The translations under genes and the position numbers were made by a program. Positions 8,572-17,117 of a stretch of DNA of 64,000 bases are shown in pieces (position 1 is the first letter of the stretch; each line of letters starts with the position of its first letter). The DNA is taken from positions 128,457-192,456 of the forward strand of contig JBFLXJ010000023.1 of the NCBI GenBank assembly GCA_040757085.1, written 5' to 3'. A model generated the notes under the pieces. It worked only from the letters and a program-made list of their open reading frames with translations, ran no database searches and was not told the origin of the DNA. Source of the DNA: Bacillota bacterium (GTDB lineage: Bacteria > Bacillota > Sulfobacillia > JACIYH01).

Positions 8572-9396
8572 ATGGGGCTCAGGATTAACAGTAACATCGA
8601 GGCCCTCAACGCCCACCGGCACCTCAGCGCCACAGCTGCTCGGCTGGCCAAATCGATGGAGCGCCTGTCATCGGGCATGCGCATCAACCGGGCTTCCGAC
8701 GACGCAGCGGGCCTGGCCATAGCGGAGAAGATCATGAGCCAGGTGAACGGACTTAACCAGGCGAGCAGGAACGCGCAGGATGCCATTTCCCTGGTGCAGA
8801 CGGCGGAGGGTGCGCTCCAAGAGACCCACAGCATCTTGCAGCGCATGCGGGAGCTGGCGGTTCAGGCTGCTAACGATACCCTGACGGAGCAGGACAGGCA
8901 GGCCATTCAGCAGGAGATTGACAACCTGCTGGCTGAGATCGATCGTATTGCCACTACCACAGAGTTCAACACGAAGAAGCTGCTGAACGGTGACGTGGCC
9001 ACGACGCCGCTTAGCTTCCAGGTGGGAGCCAACGCAAATCAAGTGGTCACACTCACCATTGCCACCGCAAACAGGACGTCTATGACATTGGATGGCCTGT
9101 CGGTCAGCTCTGCTACGTCGGCAAGCCAGGCCATAGTGAGCCTGGACGAGGCGATCAAGTATGTCTCCAACGTACGGGCCAACCTGGGTGCCATGCAGAA
9201 CAGGCTCGAGCACACCATCGCCAACTTGGGCGTAGCCTCGGAGAACCTGCAGGCTGCCCATTCACGCGTTCGCGACGTGGACATGGCCGCCGAAATGATG
9301 CAGTACACCAAGTTGCAGATCCTTCAGCAGGCAGGTACTGCCATGCTGGCTCAGGCAAACCTGGCTCCCCAGGCCGTCCTCAAGCTCCTTGGTTAG
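8572..9396 (+). CDS. hag: Flagellin (Hag/FliC)
   Basis: Structural subunit of the flagellar filament. Start ATG 8572 with AAGGAGG nine bases upstream; 274 residues, the compact size of many Bacillota flagellins, consisting of D0/D1 helices and a short variable centre. The N-terminus has MGLRINSNIEALNAHRHL and LSSGMRINRASDDAAGLAIA. The C-terminus has RVRDVDMAAEMMQYTKLQIL and ends QANLAPQAVLKLLG. The middle (about residues 135-185) is rich in Thr and Ser, offering O-glycosylation acceptors for the adjacent glycosyltransferases. Expression is probably controlled by FliW/CsrA through the leader. A strong hairpin follows at 9443. Confidence 0.97.
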   Translation: MGLRINSNIEALNAHRHLSATAARLAKSMERLSSGMRINRASDDAAGLAIAEKIMSQVNGLNQASRNAQDAISLVQTAEGALQETHSILQRMRELAVQAANDTLTEQDRQAIQQEIDNLLAEIDRIATTTEFNTKKLLNGDVATTPLSFQVGANANQVVTLTIATANRTSMTLDGLSVSSATSASQAIVSLDEAIKYVSNVRANLGAMQNRLEHTIANLGVASENLQAAHSRVRDVDMAAEMMQYTKLQILQQAGTAMLAQANLAPQAVLKLLG

Positions 9397-9442
9397 CTTG
9401 CCGGGGGCAGCCGGCGACAAGGGGTAGGGATCGCACGACGGG

Positions 9443-9473
9443 GGTGGCCGGCCGGCACAGTCGGCCGGCCACC
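9443..9473 (+). terminator. Strong GC hairpin after hag
   Basis: GGTGGCCGGCCG (9443-9454) and CGGCCGGCCACC (9462-9473) are a perfect 12-bp stem with a 7-base loop, placed 46 bases after the flagellin stop and 20 before the next gene. There is no T-tract, so it may be a rho-dependent stop, an mRNA stabiliser for the abundant hag transcript, or a partial terminator. Confidence 0.6.
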
Positions 9474-9493
9474 ACTCATAGGGGGCGGAACCA

Positions 9494-12040
9494 GTGAGGA
9501 TAGCCTACCTGATTGAGAAGGAGTCGATGACGGAAGTTGTGTCACGGACCGTGGTAGGGCAGTGCGCCCTGCTTGCCGGGCGCGGGCACGAGATCTGGAT
9601 TCTGGCGCCGGGGGACCGCCCGGACTGGGTGCCCGCGGGTGTACAGTTCCATAAGGTGGGTCGCTGGGTTTTTGCCCTGGCGTTCGATCTCCTGGGTCAG
9701 TGCGATGCCGTCGTTGCTACGCATCATTCGCAGGCGGCCGTGGCAACAGATGTGGGGACGGCTGCGCCCTTCCTTATCCTACCGGAGGAGGCCTTGTTCG
9801 GCAAAAGGCTGGCTCCGGAAGTCGAATTGATGGAGACTCTCAGAGGTTTGCCGGTGGCGGTGCTGACTACGTCACTTGCTGTACGGGAATGGGTTAAGCA
9901 AGTTGGCGCGAGGTACCCGGTTTACGTTTGCGACGAGTTCCCGGTGTCCGGGGTTGAGGGCGGCGGGGGATGGGACGGGGCCAAAATTGAAGACGCGTTG
10001 GTGCAAGGGATCAGATGGCACCAAGAACGTGTGCCGGCCTTCTCGTCCTTAGGTCTGGCCATGATAGTGCGCGACGAGCAGGAGAACCTGCGACGGTGTC
10101 TGGAGAGTGTGCGACCCATCGTGGACCAGATCGTGGTGGTCGACACTGGTTCGTGCGACAACACCGTTGCTGTAGCTGAGGAGCTGGGAGCCGAAGTGGT
10201 GAGGCATGACTGGCGCCAGGACTTTGCGGCAGCCCGTAATGCTTCATTGGCCCGCCTGTCAACCGATTGGGTGATTGTGCTGGACGCCGACGAGTGCTTG
10301 ACGGCATCCTCTTACCCGGTGATCCGCAGAGCAATTCTGAACCCATCTGTCGATGGGTTCCTGCTGGACATAATCAACGTAACCGGAGAAATTCTGGTTT
10401 CGGGGGCGCTCGTTCATAGCTCGGTGAGGCTCTTCCGCCGCCGGTCAGGGTTTCAGTACGAGGGCTGCTTGCACGAGCAGGTAGCCCCCTCCATCCTCAG
10501 GAACGGTGGGCGCATCAGGCCCTTGCCAGGTGCATCCATACTGCACTACGGCTATCTGGGGGCCATGGTGAGTGCTCGCGACAAGAAGCAGCGCAACCTC
10601 GCTATCGTCCGCCGGCAGGTGGAGGAGGACCCGCGGAACGCTTTTGCTCACTTTAACTTGGGGATGGAATGCCTGCGCCAGGGTGACAGGCCAAGGGCGA
10701 TAAAGGCCTTTCGGCGATCGTTCCGACTGTTACCTGGCCTTGACGCATCCTATGCTCCTGCCTTGCTCAAGAACCTGGCTGCCTGCTTGTTGGAGGAAGA
10801 AAAGTATCAGGACGCTTCTGCACTTCTGGAACTCGCGGAAGAGGTTTACCCCGACTACGTAGACCTGGCTCTCCTGCGGGGTATCGCTTTGAATCGGATG
10901 AAGCGGTACGAGGAAGCACTGGTGGTACTGGAAAAATGCGTCGAGAAGGGCGAAGCCCCCGCCTTGTACATGACGCAGGTCGGTGCCGGCAGCTTCCTGG
11001 CCCGCATGGCCATGGTAGAAGCATACTTGGGAATGGGCCGGTTTGACGAAGCCGCCGAGAACTACCGGGTGGCGAGCAGGGAAATGGTTGAGCGATTGGG
11101 AGGTACCATCGCGGAAGGTCGGCCAAGATCTTCGGGCAGGGCTGCGTCTTGCTGGATAGCGGCTGAGCGACTGGTGGGAGAGGGCGACCTATCAGGAGCC
11201 GTTGCAGCTTACCGGGAACTGATGGATCCCGAGGTGAGGCAAGAGCTGTTGCCAACTCAGTTGGCCGCGCTGTGGCAACGCAAGATCATCCTTGAGCTGG
11301 TCGCGGGGGATCCCTCCGTGGCGCGGCAAGATGTACGACTGTTGCGTGGTGTCAACCCGAGAGGTGCGGACGCTTGTGCGGCACTGCTCAACCTGTTGCT
11401 CGAGGAGGTAGACCCGCAGAGACGGGAAGTTCTGGCTACGGCGGGTGGGGTCGGCGAAGCCGAACTTGACCAGCCAGGATTTGTTGCCAACCCTGAGCTC
11501 TGTTGGGAGGACGTGGTCGTCCCGCTGACCACACTCCTGGACACGGGACTGAGTACCTGGTTTGCTAAGGCGTGCAGGTGGCTGGCCTCGGGATCCATGC
11601 AGGAGGCAAAACTGAATCTGGAACTGGGCAAGTTGTTTTTTCAGCGGGGCTGTGACGAGGCCGCTGCTCAGTACCTCTTAGCGAGTGCCAGGGCTGGGGT
11701 GGCTGACGCCGCAGGCTTCTGGCAGCTAGGCGAGTTAAGTTCCCGGCACGCACTGCCCGCCGACGCGAGGGTCTTCTACCGCCAAGCTATAAGGCAGGCG
11801 CCGAAAGTCCCGCGCTACTGGATATCACTTGCTCTTTCGTACCATGATGCGGGCAGAGACCGCGCGGGTTTACGCGTCCTGAGTCTGGCCCGGCACCATA
11901 CCGGGGGCGAAATTATCCAGGCTACGCGGATGGCTTTGGAGATCAGCAGCCGGCTGACCTCGCGCGCAGAGCCCCCGGGGGGCCAGCAGGGCTTGGGGAG
12001 GCCGCAAGGAGGTGGTATGGGTGAGCGTACCAGTGTTTAA
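9494..12040 (+). CDS. Glycosyltransferase with GT-B N-half, GT2 core and TPR-rich C-terminus
   Basis: 848 residues from GTG 9494. Residues 1-165 look like the acceptor half of a GT-B (GT4-like) enzyme (MRIAYLIEKE, GHEIWILAPGD, QCDAVVATHHSQAAVA). Residues 183-400 form a GT2 domain of the SunS/beta-glucosyltransferase type: LGLAMIVRDEQENLRRCLES, VVVDTGSCDNTV, DWRQDFAAARNASL, and the metal-binding VIVLDADECL. From about residue 385 onward tetratricopeptide-like helices dominate (AFAHFNLGMECLRQGDRPRA, later LRGIALNRMKRYEEALVVLE). It lies between hag and fliD and overlaps fliD by 20 bases. Inferred role: glycosylation of flagellin or other filament proteins, with the TPR part holding the protein acceptor. 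SunS-type enzymes also act on peptide Cys/Ser, so the linkage is open. Confidence 0.82.
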   Translation: MRIAYLIEKESMTEVVSRTVVGQCALLAGRGHEIWILAPGDRPDWVPAGVQFHKVGRWVFALAFDLLGQCDAVVATHHSQAAVATDVGTAAPFLILPEEALFGKRLAPEVELMETLRGLPVAVLTTSLAVREWVKQVGARYPVYVCDEFPVSGVEGGGGWDGAKIEDALVQGIRWHQERVPAFSSLGLAMIVRDEQENLRRCLESVRPIVDQIVVVDTGSCDNTVAVAEELGAEVVRHDWRQDFAAARNASLARLSTDWVIVLDADECLTASSYPVIRRAILNPSVDGFLLDIINVTGEILVSGALVHSSVRLFRRRSGFQYEGCLHEQVAPSILRNGGRIRPLPGASILHYGYLGAMVSARDKKQRNLAIVRRQVEEDPRNAFAHFNLGMECLRQGDRPRAIKAFRRSFRLLPGLDASYAPALLKNLAACLLEEEKYQDASALLELAEEVYPDYVDLALLRGIALNRMKRYEEALVVLEKCVEKGEAPALYMTQVGAGSFLARMAMVEAYLGMGRFDEAAENYRVASREMVERLGGTIAEGRPRSSGRAASCWIAAERLVGEGDLSGAVAAYRELMDPEVRQELLPTQLAALWQRKIILELVAGDPSVARQDVRLLRGVNPRGADACAALLNLLLEEVDPQRREVLATAGGVGEAELDQPGFVANPELCWEDVVVPLTTLLDTGLSTWFAKACRWLASGSMQEAKLNLELGKLFFQRGCDEAAAQYLLASARAGVADAAGFWQLGELSSRHALPADARVFYRQAIRQAPKVPRYWISLALSYHDAGRDRAGLRVLSLARHHTGGEIIQATRMALEISSRLTSRAEPPGGQQGLGRPQGGGMGERTSV

Positions 12041-13385
12041 CGTAAGTGGGCTGGCAACGGGGCTGGACTGGCGGAAGATGATCGACGAGCTGATGGCCGT
12101 TGAGCGGCGGCCGATTCAGGCGTTGGAGCAGCGCAAGAGCCGTCTGGAGGCGGTAAAGAAGGCCTGGAGCGATCTGAGGCTGGCTCTGCAGGGCGTCGAC
12201 ACCAGGCTTGATCCCTTCTTTGTCAGCACCACCTTTCAGGCGCGCGTGGCAGTGTCATCTTCGGAGACGGTGTTGAAAGGCACTGCCTCCGCGGGGGCAC
12301 CCATGGGCACCTATGCTATCAGCGTCCAGAAGCTCGCCCAGGCGCAGGTGGTGGCCTCTTCTGCTCAATCCCAGGGTGCGCTCGGACTGGCCGGCAACTT
12401 CACCGTGAACGGGCAGACGATCTCCGTGGTCACCACCGACACAGTGGCCACCATCAGGGACAAGATCAATTCAACCCCTAATGTGGGCGTTACCGCATCG
12501 GTTGTGGACACGGTGGTCAGTGGCGTGACGAAGAGTATCCTGGTCCTGAAGAGCAACACCACCGGGACGGCCGGGGCAATGACCCTCACCGAAGACTCAA
12601 GCCAGGTGCTGACTACCCTGGGTGTGCTGGTCAACGGTAGCCCCAATGTGCAGGTGGCGGCGCAGGATGCGGAATTCACGGTGGATGGTGTGGCGGTGAC
12701 GAGCGGTAGCAACACGGTGACCACGGCGGTGCCGGGGGTGACGCTGGAGTTGAAGGGAGCCGGGTCGGCCACCCTGGAGGTGAAGGCGGACCTGGACACC
12801 ATGGTGGGCAAGGTCAGGGACTTCGTTAACGCGTACAACGATGCCTTGGCCAAGCTGCGCCAGTACCTGGCCAACCAACCCGGGATGGCCGGGCCACTGG
12901 GCGGGGATCCCACTGCTCAGGGGATAGAGCGACAGTTGCGGCAGCTGGTGTACGACGCCGTACCGGGCCTTCCTGGGGATATTGACAGCCTGTATGACAT
13001 CGGGATTTCCACTTCGGACCGTACCGGGGCCCTCACCATCGACGAAACCAAGCTCAGGGAAACCCTCTCGTCCCGGCCCGACGACGTGGCCACGCTGTTT
13101 TACTCCTCTGACGGAGCGATAAAGAGTGTGGCTGAGAGGCTCCGGGACGCCTTCCGGTTGTGGGTGCAGGCCGGCACGGGGGTGGTTTCCACCCGGGAGT
13201 CGGGCCTGGATGACCAGATCCGTGCCATGGCGGACCGGATGGAGGTCCTCGAGGACCGGCTTAAGTTGCGGGAAAAGAGGCTGCTGGAGCACTTCGTGAA
13301 TCTGGAGCGGAGCCTGGCGGTGCTGCAGAGCCAGGCTGCCTGGCTGGAGCAGAGGCTCGCCGCCCTGCAGCCGACACCACGGTAG
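12021..13385 (+). CDS. fliD: Flagellar filament cap protein FliD (HAP2)
   Basis: Caps the filament tip and helps flagellin insertion. AAGGAGG at 12006-12012 stands eight bases before GTG 12021, so this start is preferred to the in-frame GTG 12012. It gives 454 residues starting MSVPVFNVSGLATGLDW, the typical FliD N-terminus, followed by MIDELMAVERRPIQALEQRK. The FliD_C region shows VGKVRDFVNAYNDALAKL and IGISTSDRTGALTID-like sequence, and the C-terminus is a coiled coil (ALEQRL-type heptads). The centre is Thr/Val-rich (residues 95-260). Followed by fliS after 133 bases. Confidence 0.95.
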   Translation: MSVPVFNVSGLATGLDWRKMIDELMAVERRPIQALEQRKSRLEAVKKAWSDLRLALQGVDTRLDPFFVSTTFQARVAVSSSETVLKGTASAGAPMGTYAISVQKLAQAQVVASSAQSQGALGLAGNFTVNGQTISVVTTDTVATIRDKINSTPNVGVTASVVDTVVSGVTKSILVLKSNTTGTAGAMTLTEDSSQVLTTLGVLVNGSPNVQVAAQDAEFTVDGVAVTSGSNTVTTAVPGVTLELKGAGSATLEVKADLDTMVGKVRDFVNAYNDALAKLRQYLANQPGMAGPLGGDPTAQGIERQLRQLVYDAVPGLPGDIDSLYDIGISTSDRTGALTIDETKLRETLSSRPDDVATLFYSSDGAIKSVAERLRDAFRLWVQAGTGVVSTRESGLDDQIRAMADRMEVLEDRLKLREKRLLEHFVNLERSLAVLQSQAAWLEQRLAALQPTPR

Positions 13386-13518
13386 AATCGGAGGGCGGGG
13401 GCAATCAGCCGGGCGGTTACCGCGCAGGCGGAGGAGTGAGGCTGCAGCCGGCGGTCCGGCGGAGTGACGCCAAAGTGGCCACGGATCGAGGATGCATTTG
13501 ACAGCGGGAGGGAGAGCG

Positions 13519-13914
13519 GTGAGCATTTCCACGGTGCAGGAAGGGAGCAGGTACTACCGGGAGATGCAGGTGCAGACGGCCAGTCCGGCGAAGCTGGTGT
13601 GGCTGATGTTTGACGGGGCGGCCCGGTTCACCGCGCAGGCCCAGAAGGCTGCGCAGGCGGGTGACCTGGAGGAAGCCCACCGCAACATCGTGCGCGTCCA
13701 GGACATCGTGGACGAACTCGATTGCGCCCTGGACATGCGGGCAGGTGAGGTGGCCCGCGCCCTTGAGCGGGTGTACGCATTCGCCCGCAGCCGCCTGCTG
13801 GAGGCCAACCTGCGCAAGGATCCGGAGTTGCTGGGCGTGCTGAAGGGGATGTTCGAGGAACTGCGTTCGGCGTGGGACCAGGCCATGCGCGCTGCACCCG
13901 CGAAGACCGTATAA
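13519..13914 (+). CDS. fliS: Flagellin export chaperone FliS
   Basis: Binds the C-terminus of flagellin in the cytosol and keeps it unfolded for export. Start GTG 13519, eight bases after a GGGAGGG site; 131 residues, the family norm. The in-frame ATG 13492 would add nine residues with no ribosome site. Typical features are RYYREMQVQTASPAKLVWLM followed by FDGAARF, an all-helical composition, and the conserved LRKDPELL and MFEELRSAW near the end. The 132 bases between fliD and this gene contain only G-rich sequence; I see no promoter there. Confidence 0.94.
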   Translation: MSISTVQEGSRYYREMQVQTASPAKLVWLMFDGAARFTAQAQKAAQAGDLEEAHRNIVRVQDIVDELDCALDMRAGEVARALERVYAFARSRLLEANLRKDPELLGVLKGMFEELRSAWDQAMRAAPAKTV

Positions 13915-14031
13915 AGTTAGTTGGCAGCGCGGCAGCAGACGGGGAACCTGGCTGTTGCGATTCGCGGCGGGAGACGGGGGTTCAGCTGCGAAGCAGGGCA
14001 ATGCCCGGTAGGAGGCGGGAGGTGAGCGCGC

Positions 14032-14514
14032 TTGCCGGTGTCACGCGCCGAACTAGTCCGCTACCGGCGCCTGCTCGAACTGGCGCAGGCCCAGAGGGAT
14101 GCCGTCCTGGCCGGGCAGTTTGGCGAGTTGCGGGAGATCCTGGCCGAGAGGCAAGCCCTGCTCAGCGGATGGCCAGAACCGGGCAGCGAACAACCGGATC
14201 CTTCCGCCGCCACGGAGCCAGGACGTGCAGGTTCGGGTGATCAAGAGGGGTCCGGCAGGCTTCCCCGCAGGACGGGCCCCCCGGTGGCGGGTGAGGAGGC
14301 CGGAGGAGATTCGCCTGAGCTCGCGGAGGAAGCCCGCGAGCTTCTTCGTGCCGTCCTGGAAGTGGACCGGGATTGCCAGCGCCTGGTGGCCGAGCGACTG
14401 AAGGGTGTTGAAGGGGATCTGGCTGCTACGCGTGCGGCCCTGCAGGGGAGCCGGGCTTACCGGCTCTGCCTGCAGGCGGGCAGGGTTTCCCGTGTTTTAG
14501 ACGAGCTCAAATGA
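14032..14514 (+). CDS. FliT/FlgN-like flagellar chaperone candidate with a disordered insert
   Basis: 160 residues starting at TTG 14032, with GGGAGGTGA eight bases upstream. Residues 1-45 (VRYRRLLELAQAQRDAVL, LREILAERQALL) and 95-160 (ELLRAVLEVDRDCQRLVAER, ending in SRVLDELK) are helices with the pattern of FliT/FlgN export chaperones. Between them lies a Pro/Gly/Glu-rich stretch of about 45 residues that is probably unstructured. The position directly after fliD-fliS is where fliT or a FliT-like gene usually sits. Sequence similarity is weak, so the function rests mainly on context. Confidence 0.6.
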   Translation: MPVSRAELVRYRRLLELAQAQRDAVLAGQFGELREILAERQALLSGWPEPGSEQPDPSAATEPGRAGSGDQEGSGRLPRRTGPPVAGEEAGGDSPELAEEARELLRAVLEVDRDCQRLVAERLKGVEGDLAATRAALQGSRAYRLCLQAGRVSRVLDELK

Positions 14515-14566
14515 GCCGTGGATGGGATCGCGGGGCAGAGGGCGGGCGGGAGGATTTGATGGGCGG

Positions 14567-14594
14567 CCCGCTAATACTACTTAGTGATAGCGGG
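14567..14594 (+). promoter_or_regulatory. AT-rich inverted repeat upstream of hpf
   Basis: CCCGCTA (14567-14573) and TAGCGGG (14588-14594) are exact complements around a 14-base AT-rich centre in which CTAA/TTAG can pair as an alternative stem. It lies 19-46 bases before the hpf start, in otherwise GC-rich DNA. It could be an operator or leader structure; no clear promoter is visible. Confidence 0.4.
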
Positions 14595-14612
14595 TGGGAA
14601 AGGGGAACAGGT

Positions 14613-15161
14613 ATGGAGATCACGGTACGGGGGAAGAACCTGGAGGTCACTCCGGCCCTGCGCCAGTACGCAGAGAAGCGGATGTCCAAGATCGAGCGGT
14701 TCTTCGATGATGTCCCCGTGAGCGCGCACGCGGTGATCAGCACGGAAAGGGGTCGCTACATCGTTGAGGTGACGGTCTCGGTGAACGGTATCCTCCTGCG
14801 GGGGGAAGAGGCCACGGGTGACGCCTTCGCCTCAGTGGATCTGGTACTCGAGAAGCTGGAGAAGCAGATAGAGAAGTTTAAGACGCGCATCAACAGGCGC
14901 CTGCGGCTGGCCCGCAAGGCGGCCGAGCGGGCAGAGGTGCCCGTGCCCGCTGCTGAACCCGTCGAGGAGGAAGCGGAGCGGCCGCGGGTCGTCCGGGTGA
15001 AGCGGTTTTCTTTCAAACCCATGACCGTGGATGAGGCCATCCTGCAGATGGACCTCCTGGGCCACGATTTCTTCGTATTCACCAACGCAGAGACGGATCA
15101 GGTGAGCGTGGTTTATCGGCGTCGTGACGGCAACTACGGTTTGATAGAACCGGAGTTCTGA
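14613..15161 (+). CDS. hpf: Ribosome hibernation promoting factor, long form
   Basis: Long HPF dimerises 70S ribosomes into inactive 100S particles in stationary phase. The ATG at 14613 gives 182 residues beginning MEITVRGKNLEVTPALRQYA, the canonical S30AE N-terminus. A C-terminal dimerisation domain from about residue 125 contains VRVKRFSFKPMTVDEAILQM and FFVFTNAETDQVSVVYRRRD. The linker is Glu/Pro-rich. ATG 14559 is in frame with a good GGGAGG site and would add 18 residues with no family counterpart; it is noted but not preferred. Confidence 0.95.
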   Translation: MEITVRGKNLEVTPALRQYAEKRMSKIERFFDDVPVSAHAVISTERGRYIVEVTVSVNGILLRGEEATGDAFASVDLVLEKLEKQIEKFKTRINRRLRLARKAAERAEVPVPAAEPVEEEAERPRVVRVKRFSFKPMTVDEAILQMDLLGHDFFVFTNAETDQVSVVYRRRDGNYGLIEPEF

Positions 15162-15162
15162 A

Positions 15163-16287
15163 GTGAGCGTGCTCCACCAGCCGGTCTCGGTGGTGATCTT
15201 CGAGGGTGGCCGCCCGCGCACCTCCATCGAAGAGGAAATGGCTGCTGTGCGCAAGGCGGTGGTCCTGGACACCATCGAGACTATAGTTCGTGCGGGTGAA
15301 ATCGACGAGGTCATCCTGTGTACTAATTTTGTCGATCTGGCCCGTGAGGCGGCCGCCCTGGGGGCCAGGGTTGACTTCCAGACGCGGCGGTTCCGCTTCG
15401 GCCGCCGCCTGCTGGATGTGGTGGAGCGGTACCGGTTGGCCAACGTGATCTACCTGGGCGGTCCGGCCGCTCCCCTCCTCCGGGAAGAGGACTGGCGCTT
15501 TCTGGCCTCGCAGTTGCGGCAGCGCAAGAACGTTGTCCTGCAGAACAACGTGCAATCGCCCGACGTCATCGCCTTCACCCCGGCTCAGGCCCTGTCGGCC
15601 ATCCCCGTGCCGGAGTCGGACAATGAGTTGGGGTTCGCCCTGCGGGATCTGGGGCTTGAGCGCATTCTCCTCCCCAACTCGGCGCGGGTGAACTTCGACA
15701 TCGACACCCCGACGGATGCGCTCATCCTCCGGTTTTGCCGCAAAGGTGGCCCCCGCACGATGCAGGTGCTCGACCAGCTGCCCTGGGACGACGCTCGCAT
15801 TCGCAGGGTACACCAGGTGATGGCCACCCCGGGTGCCGAACTGGTGGTGGCGGGGCGGGTTGGCCCCTCGGTGGTGATGTACCTCAACATGAACATTCCC
15901 CTGCGGGTCCGCCTGTTTTCGGAAGAGCGGGGGATGAAGGCCCTGGGGCGCCAGCGACGCGGTGAGGTGGTTTCCCTCCTGGGACTTCTACATGAGCGGG
16001 TGGGCACCCGGGATTTCTTCTCCCTCCTCTCCCGGTGCGGACAAGCCGTTATGCTGGATTCGCGGGTGTTGTTTGCCCACTGGAAAAAGGATTTTGATGA
16101 TTGGGATAGGTTCCAGTCGGACCTGGGCAGATACGACCTGGTGAAAGACCCCGTGCTGGCCGAGTTGACCCGCGGTGCCCTGGAAAGTCCCGTTCCGGTG
16201 GTCTTGGGGGGGCACTGCCTGGTGTCTGGAGGACTGTGGCTGCTGGCGGAGGTGCTGGCGGAAAGGGGAATCGGTGAGGCCTCGTAG
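15163..16287 (+). CDS. Conserved protein with a nucleotidyltransferase-like N-terminal half
   Basis: 374 residues from GTG 15163, one base after the hpf stop. The first 200 residues have an alternating strand-helix pattern with VVIFEGGRPRTSIEEEMAAV at the start and VNFDIDTPTDALIL near residue 175. The latter resembles the NTPEDL motif of MobA-like NTP transferases; the P-loop like GG of that family is only partly kept. The second half (about residues 205-374) is not recognised: it has VVAGRVGPSVVMYLNMNIPL and RRGEVVSLLGLLHERVGTRD. I infer a cytosolic nucleotide- or cofactor-linked enzyme at best. No named function is proposed. Confidence 0.6.
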   Translation: MSVLHQPVSVVIFEGGRPRTSIEEEMAAVRKAVVLDTIETIVRAGEIDEVILCTNFVDLAREAAALGARVDFQTRRFRFGRRLLDVVERYRLANVIYLGGPAAPLLREEDWRFLASQLRQRKNVVLQNNVQSPDVIAFTPAQALSAIPVPESDNELGFALRDLGLERILLPNSARVNFDIDTPTDALILRFCRKGGPRTMQVLDQLPWDDARIRRVHQVMATPGAELVVAGRVGPSVVMYLNMNIPLRVRLFSEERGMKALGRQRRGEVVSLLGLLHERVGTRDFFSLLSRCGQAVMLDSRVLFAHWKKDFDDWDRFQSDLGRYDLVKDPVLAELTRGALESPVPVVLGGHCLVSGGLWLLAEVLAERGIGEAS

Positions 16288-16380
16288 CTTCTTCAAAACA
16301 TCCCCGGCCAGGAAAAAGGAGGAGAAATGCCTCCCCGGGTCGAATGACCTAACCGCGGGCCAGGGTTCGGGAAGGTGGCT

Positions 16381-17022
16381 ATGAACGCCAGTAGCGAAGA
16401 ACGCTGTCGGACCCTGGAAGGGTTTGTCCGGCAACTGCGCGACGTGATAGCGGCTCGGGTCGAACTCGACGACGAGGAACAGGTTACCGCCATCCGGGTC
16501 CTGGCGAGGGCAGGACGGAACCCGCGTCAAATCGTGCGGGACGTCCAGTCGGCGTTGTTAGGCCGCTTCAACCTGGAGGTGGGACCGGAAGCCGTATCGG
16601 TGGCCCAGTTGAGCGACGAACTCGAAGAGGAGCTTTCCCCCACGCGCTTCGTCCTGCGCCGGATCACACGGAGCGTGGCCGGCGGGGTCGGCATCGTCCA
16701 GGTGGAGATGTCCCTGGGAGAGGAAGCGGTAGAGGCCTGCGCCTCAGGGTCGGCTGCTCCGGCAGTGCAGGTGCGTACGGCGGCGCAGGCTGCCCTGCAG
16801 GCCGTACATACATTGCTGGGAGCGGAACTGTTCCACCTGGTGGATGTGAAGGTGGTTGAAGCGGCGAGTGGCCGGGTAGCGGTGGTGGCCCTGGGACTGC
16901 TGGGGGAGGGCCGGAAGGTGTACGTGGGCTGCTGCCCGGTGCGCGTTGACGAGGCCGAAGCGGTAGCCAGGGCAACTCTGAGCGCGCTCAACCGTCATCT
17001 GACCTGGCACAGGCAGGGATAA
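16381..17022 (+). CDS. Protein of unknown function
   Basis: 213 residues from ATG 16381 (GTG 16375 is also in frame). Two parts can be seen. Residues 1-75 are helical and charged, with AGRNPRQIVRDVQSALLGRF and a following VSVAQLSDELEEE. Residues 95-210 are alternating strands and helices (GVGIVQVEMSLG, TAAQAALQAVHTLLGAELFH, VAVVALGLLG, VRVDEAEAVARATLSALNRH). No signal peptide or membrane segment. It follows the NTP-transferase-like gene after 93 bases and precedes the HD-GYP genes. I do not recognise the family and propose no function. Confidence 0.6.
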   Translation: MNASSEERCRTLEGFVRQLRDVIAARVELDDEEQVTAIRVLARAGRNPRQIVRDVQSALLGRFNLEVGPEAVSVAQLSDELEEELSPTRFVLRRITRSVAGGVGIVQVEMSLGEEAVEACASGSAAPAVQVRTAAQAALQAVHTLLGAELFHLVDVKVVEAASGRVAVVALGLLGEGRKVYVGCCPVRVDEAEAVARATLSALNRHLTWHRQG

Positions 17023-17117
17023 AGGTTTGCGGGGGACACCAGCACCGTACCGACTGACCTCAAGCTCAGCACACCCGGGATCGAGTCTCCCCGGGCCTGC
17101 GGGAGAACTGGTTCGAC

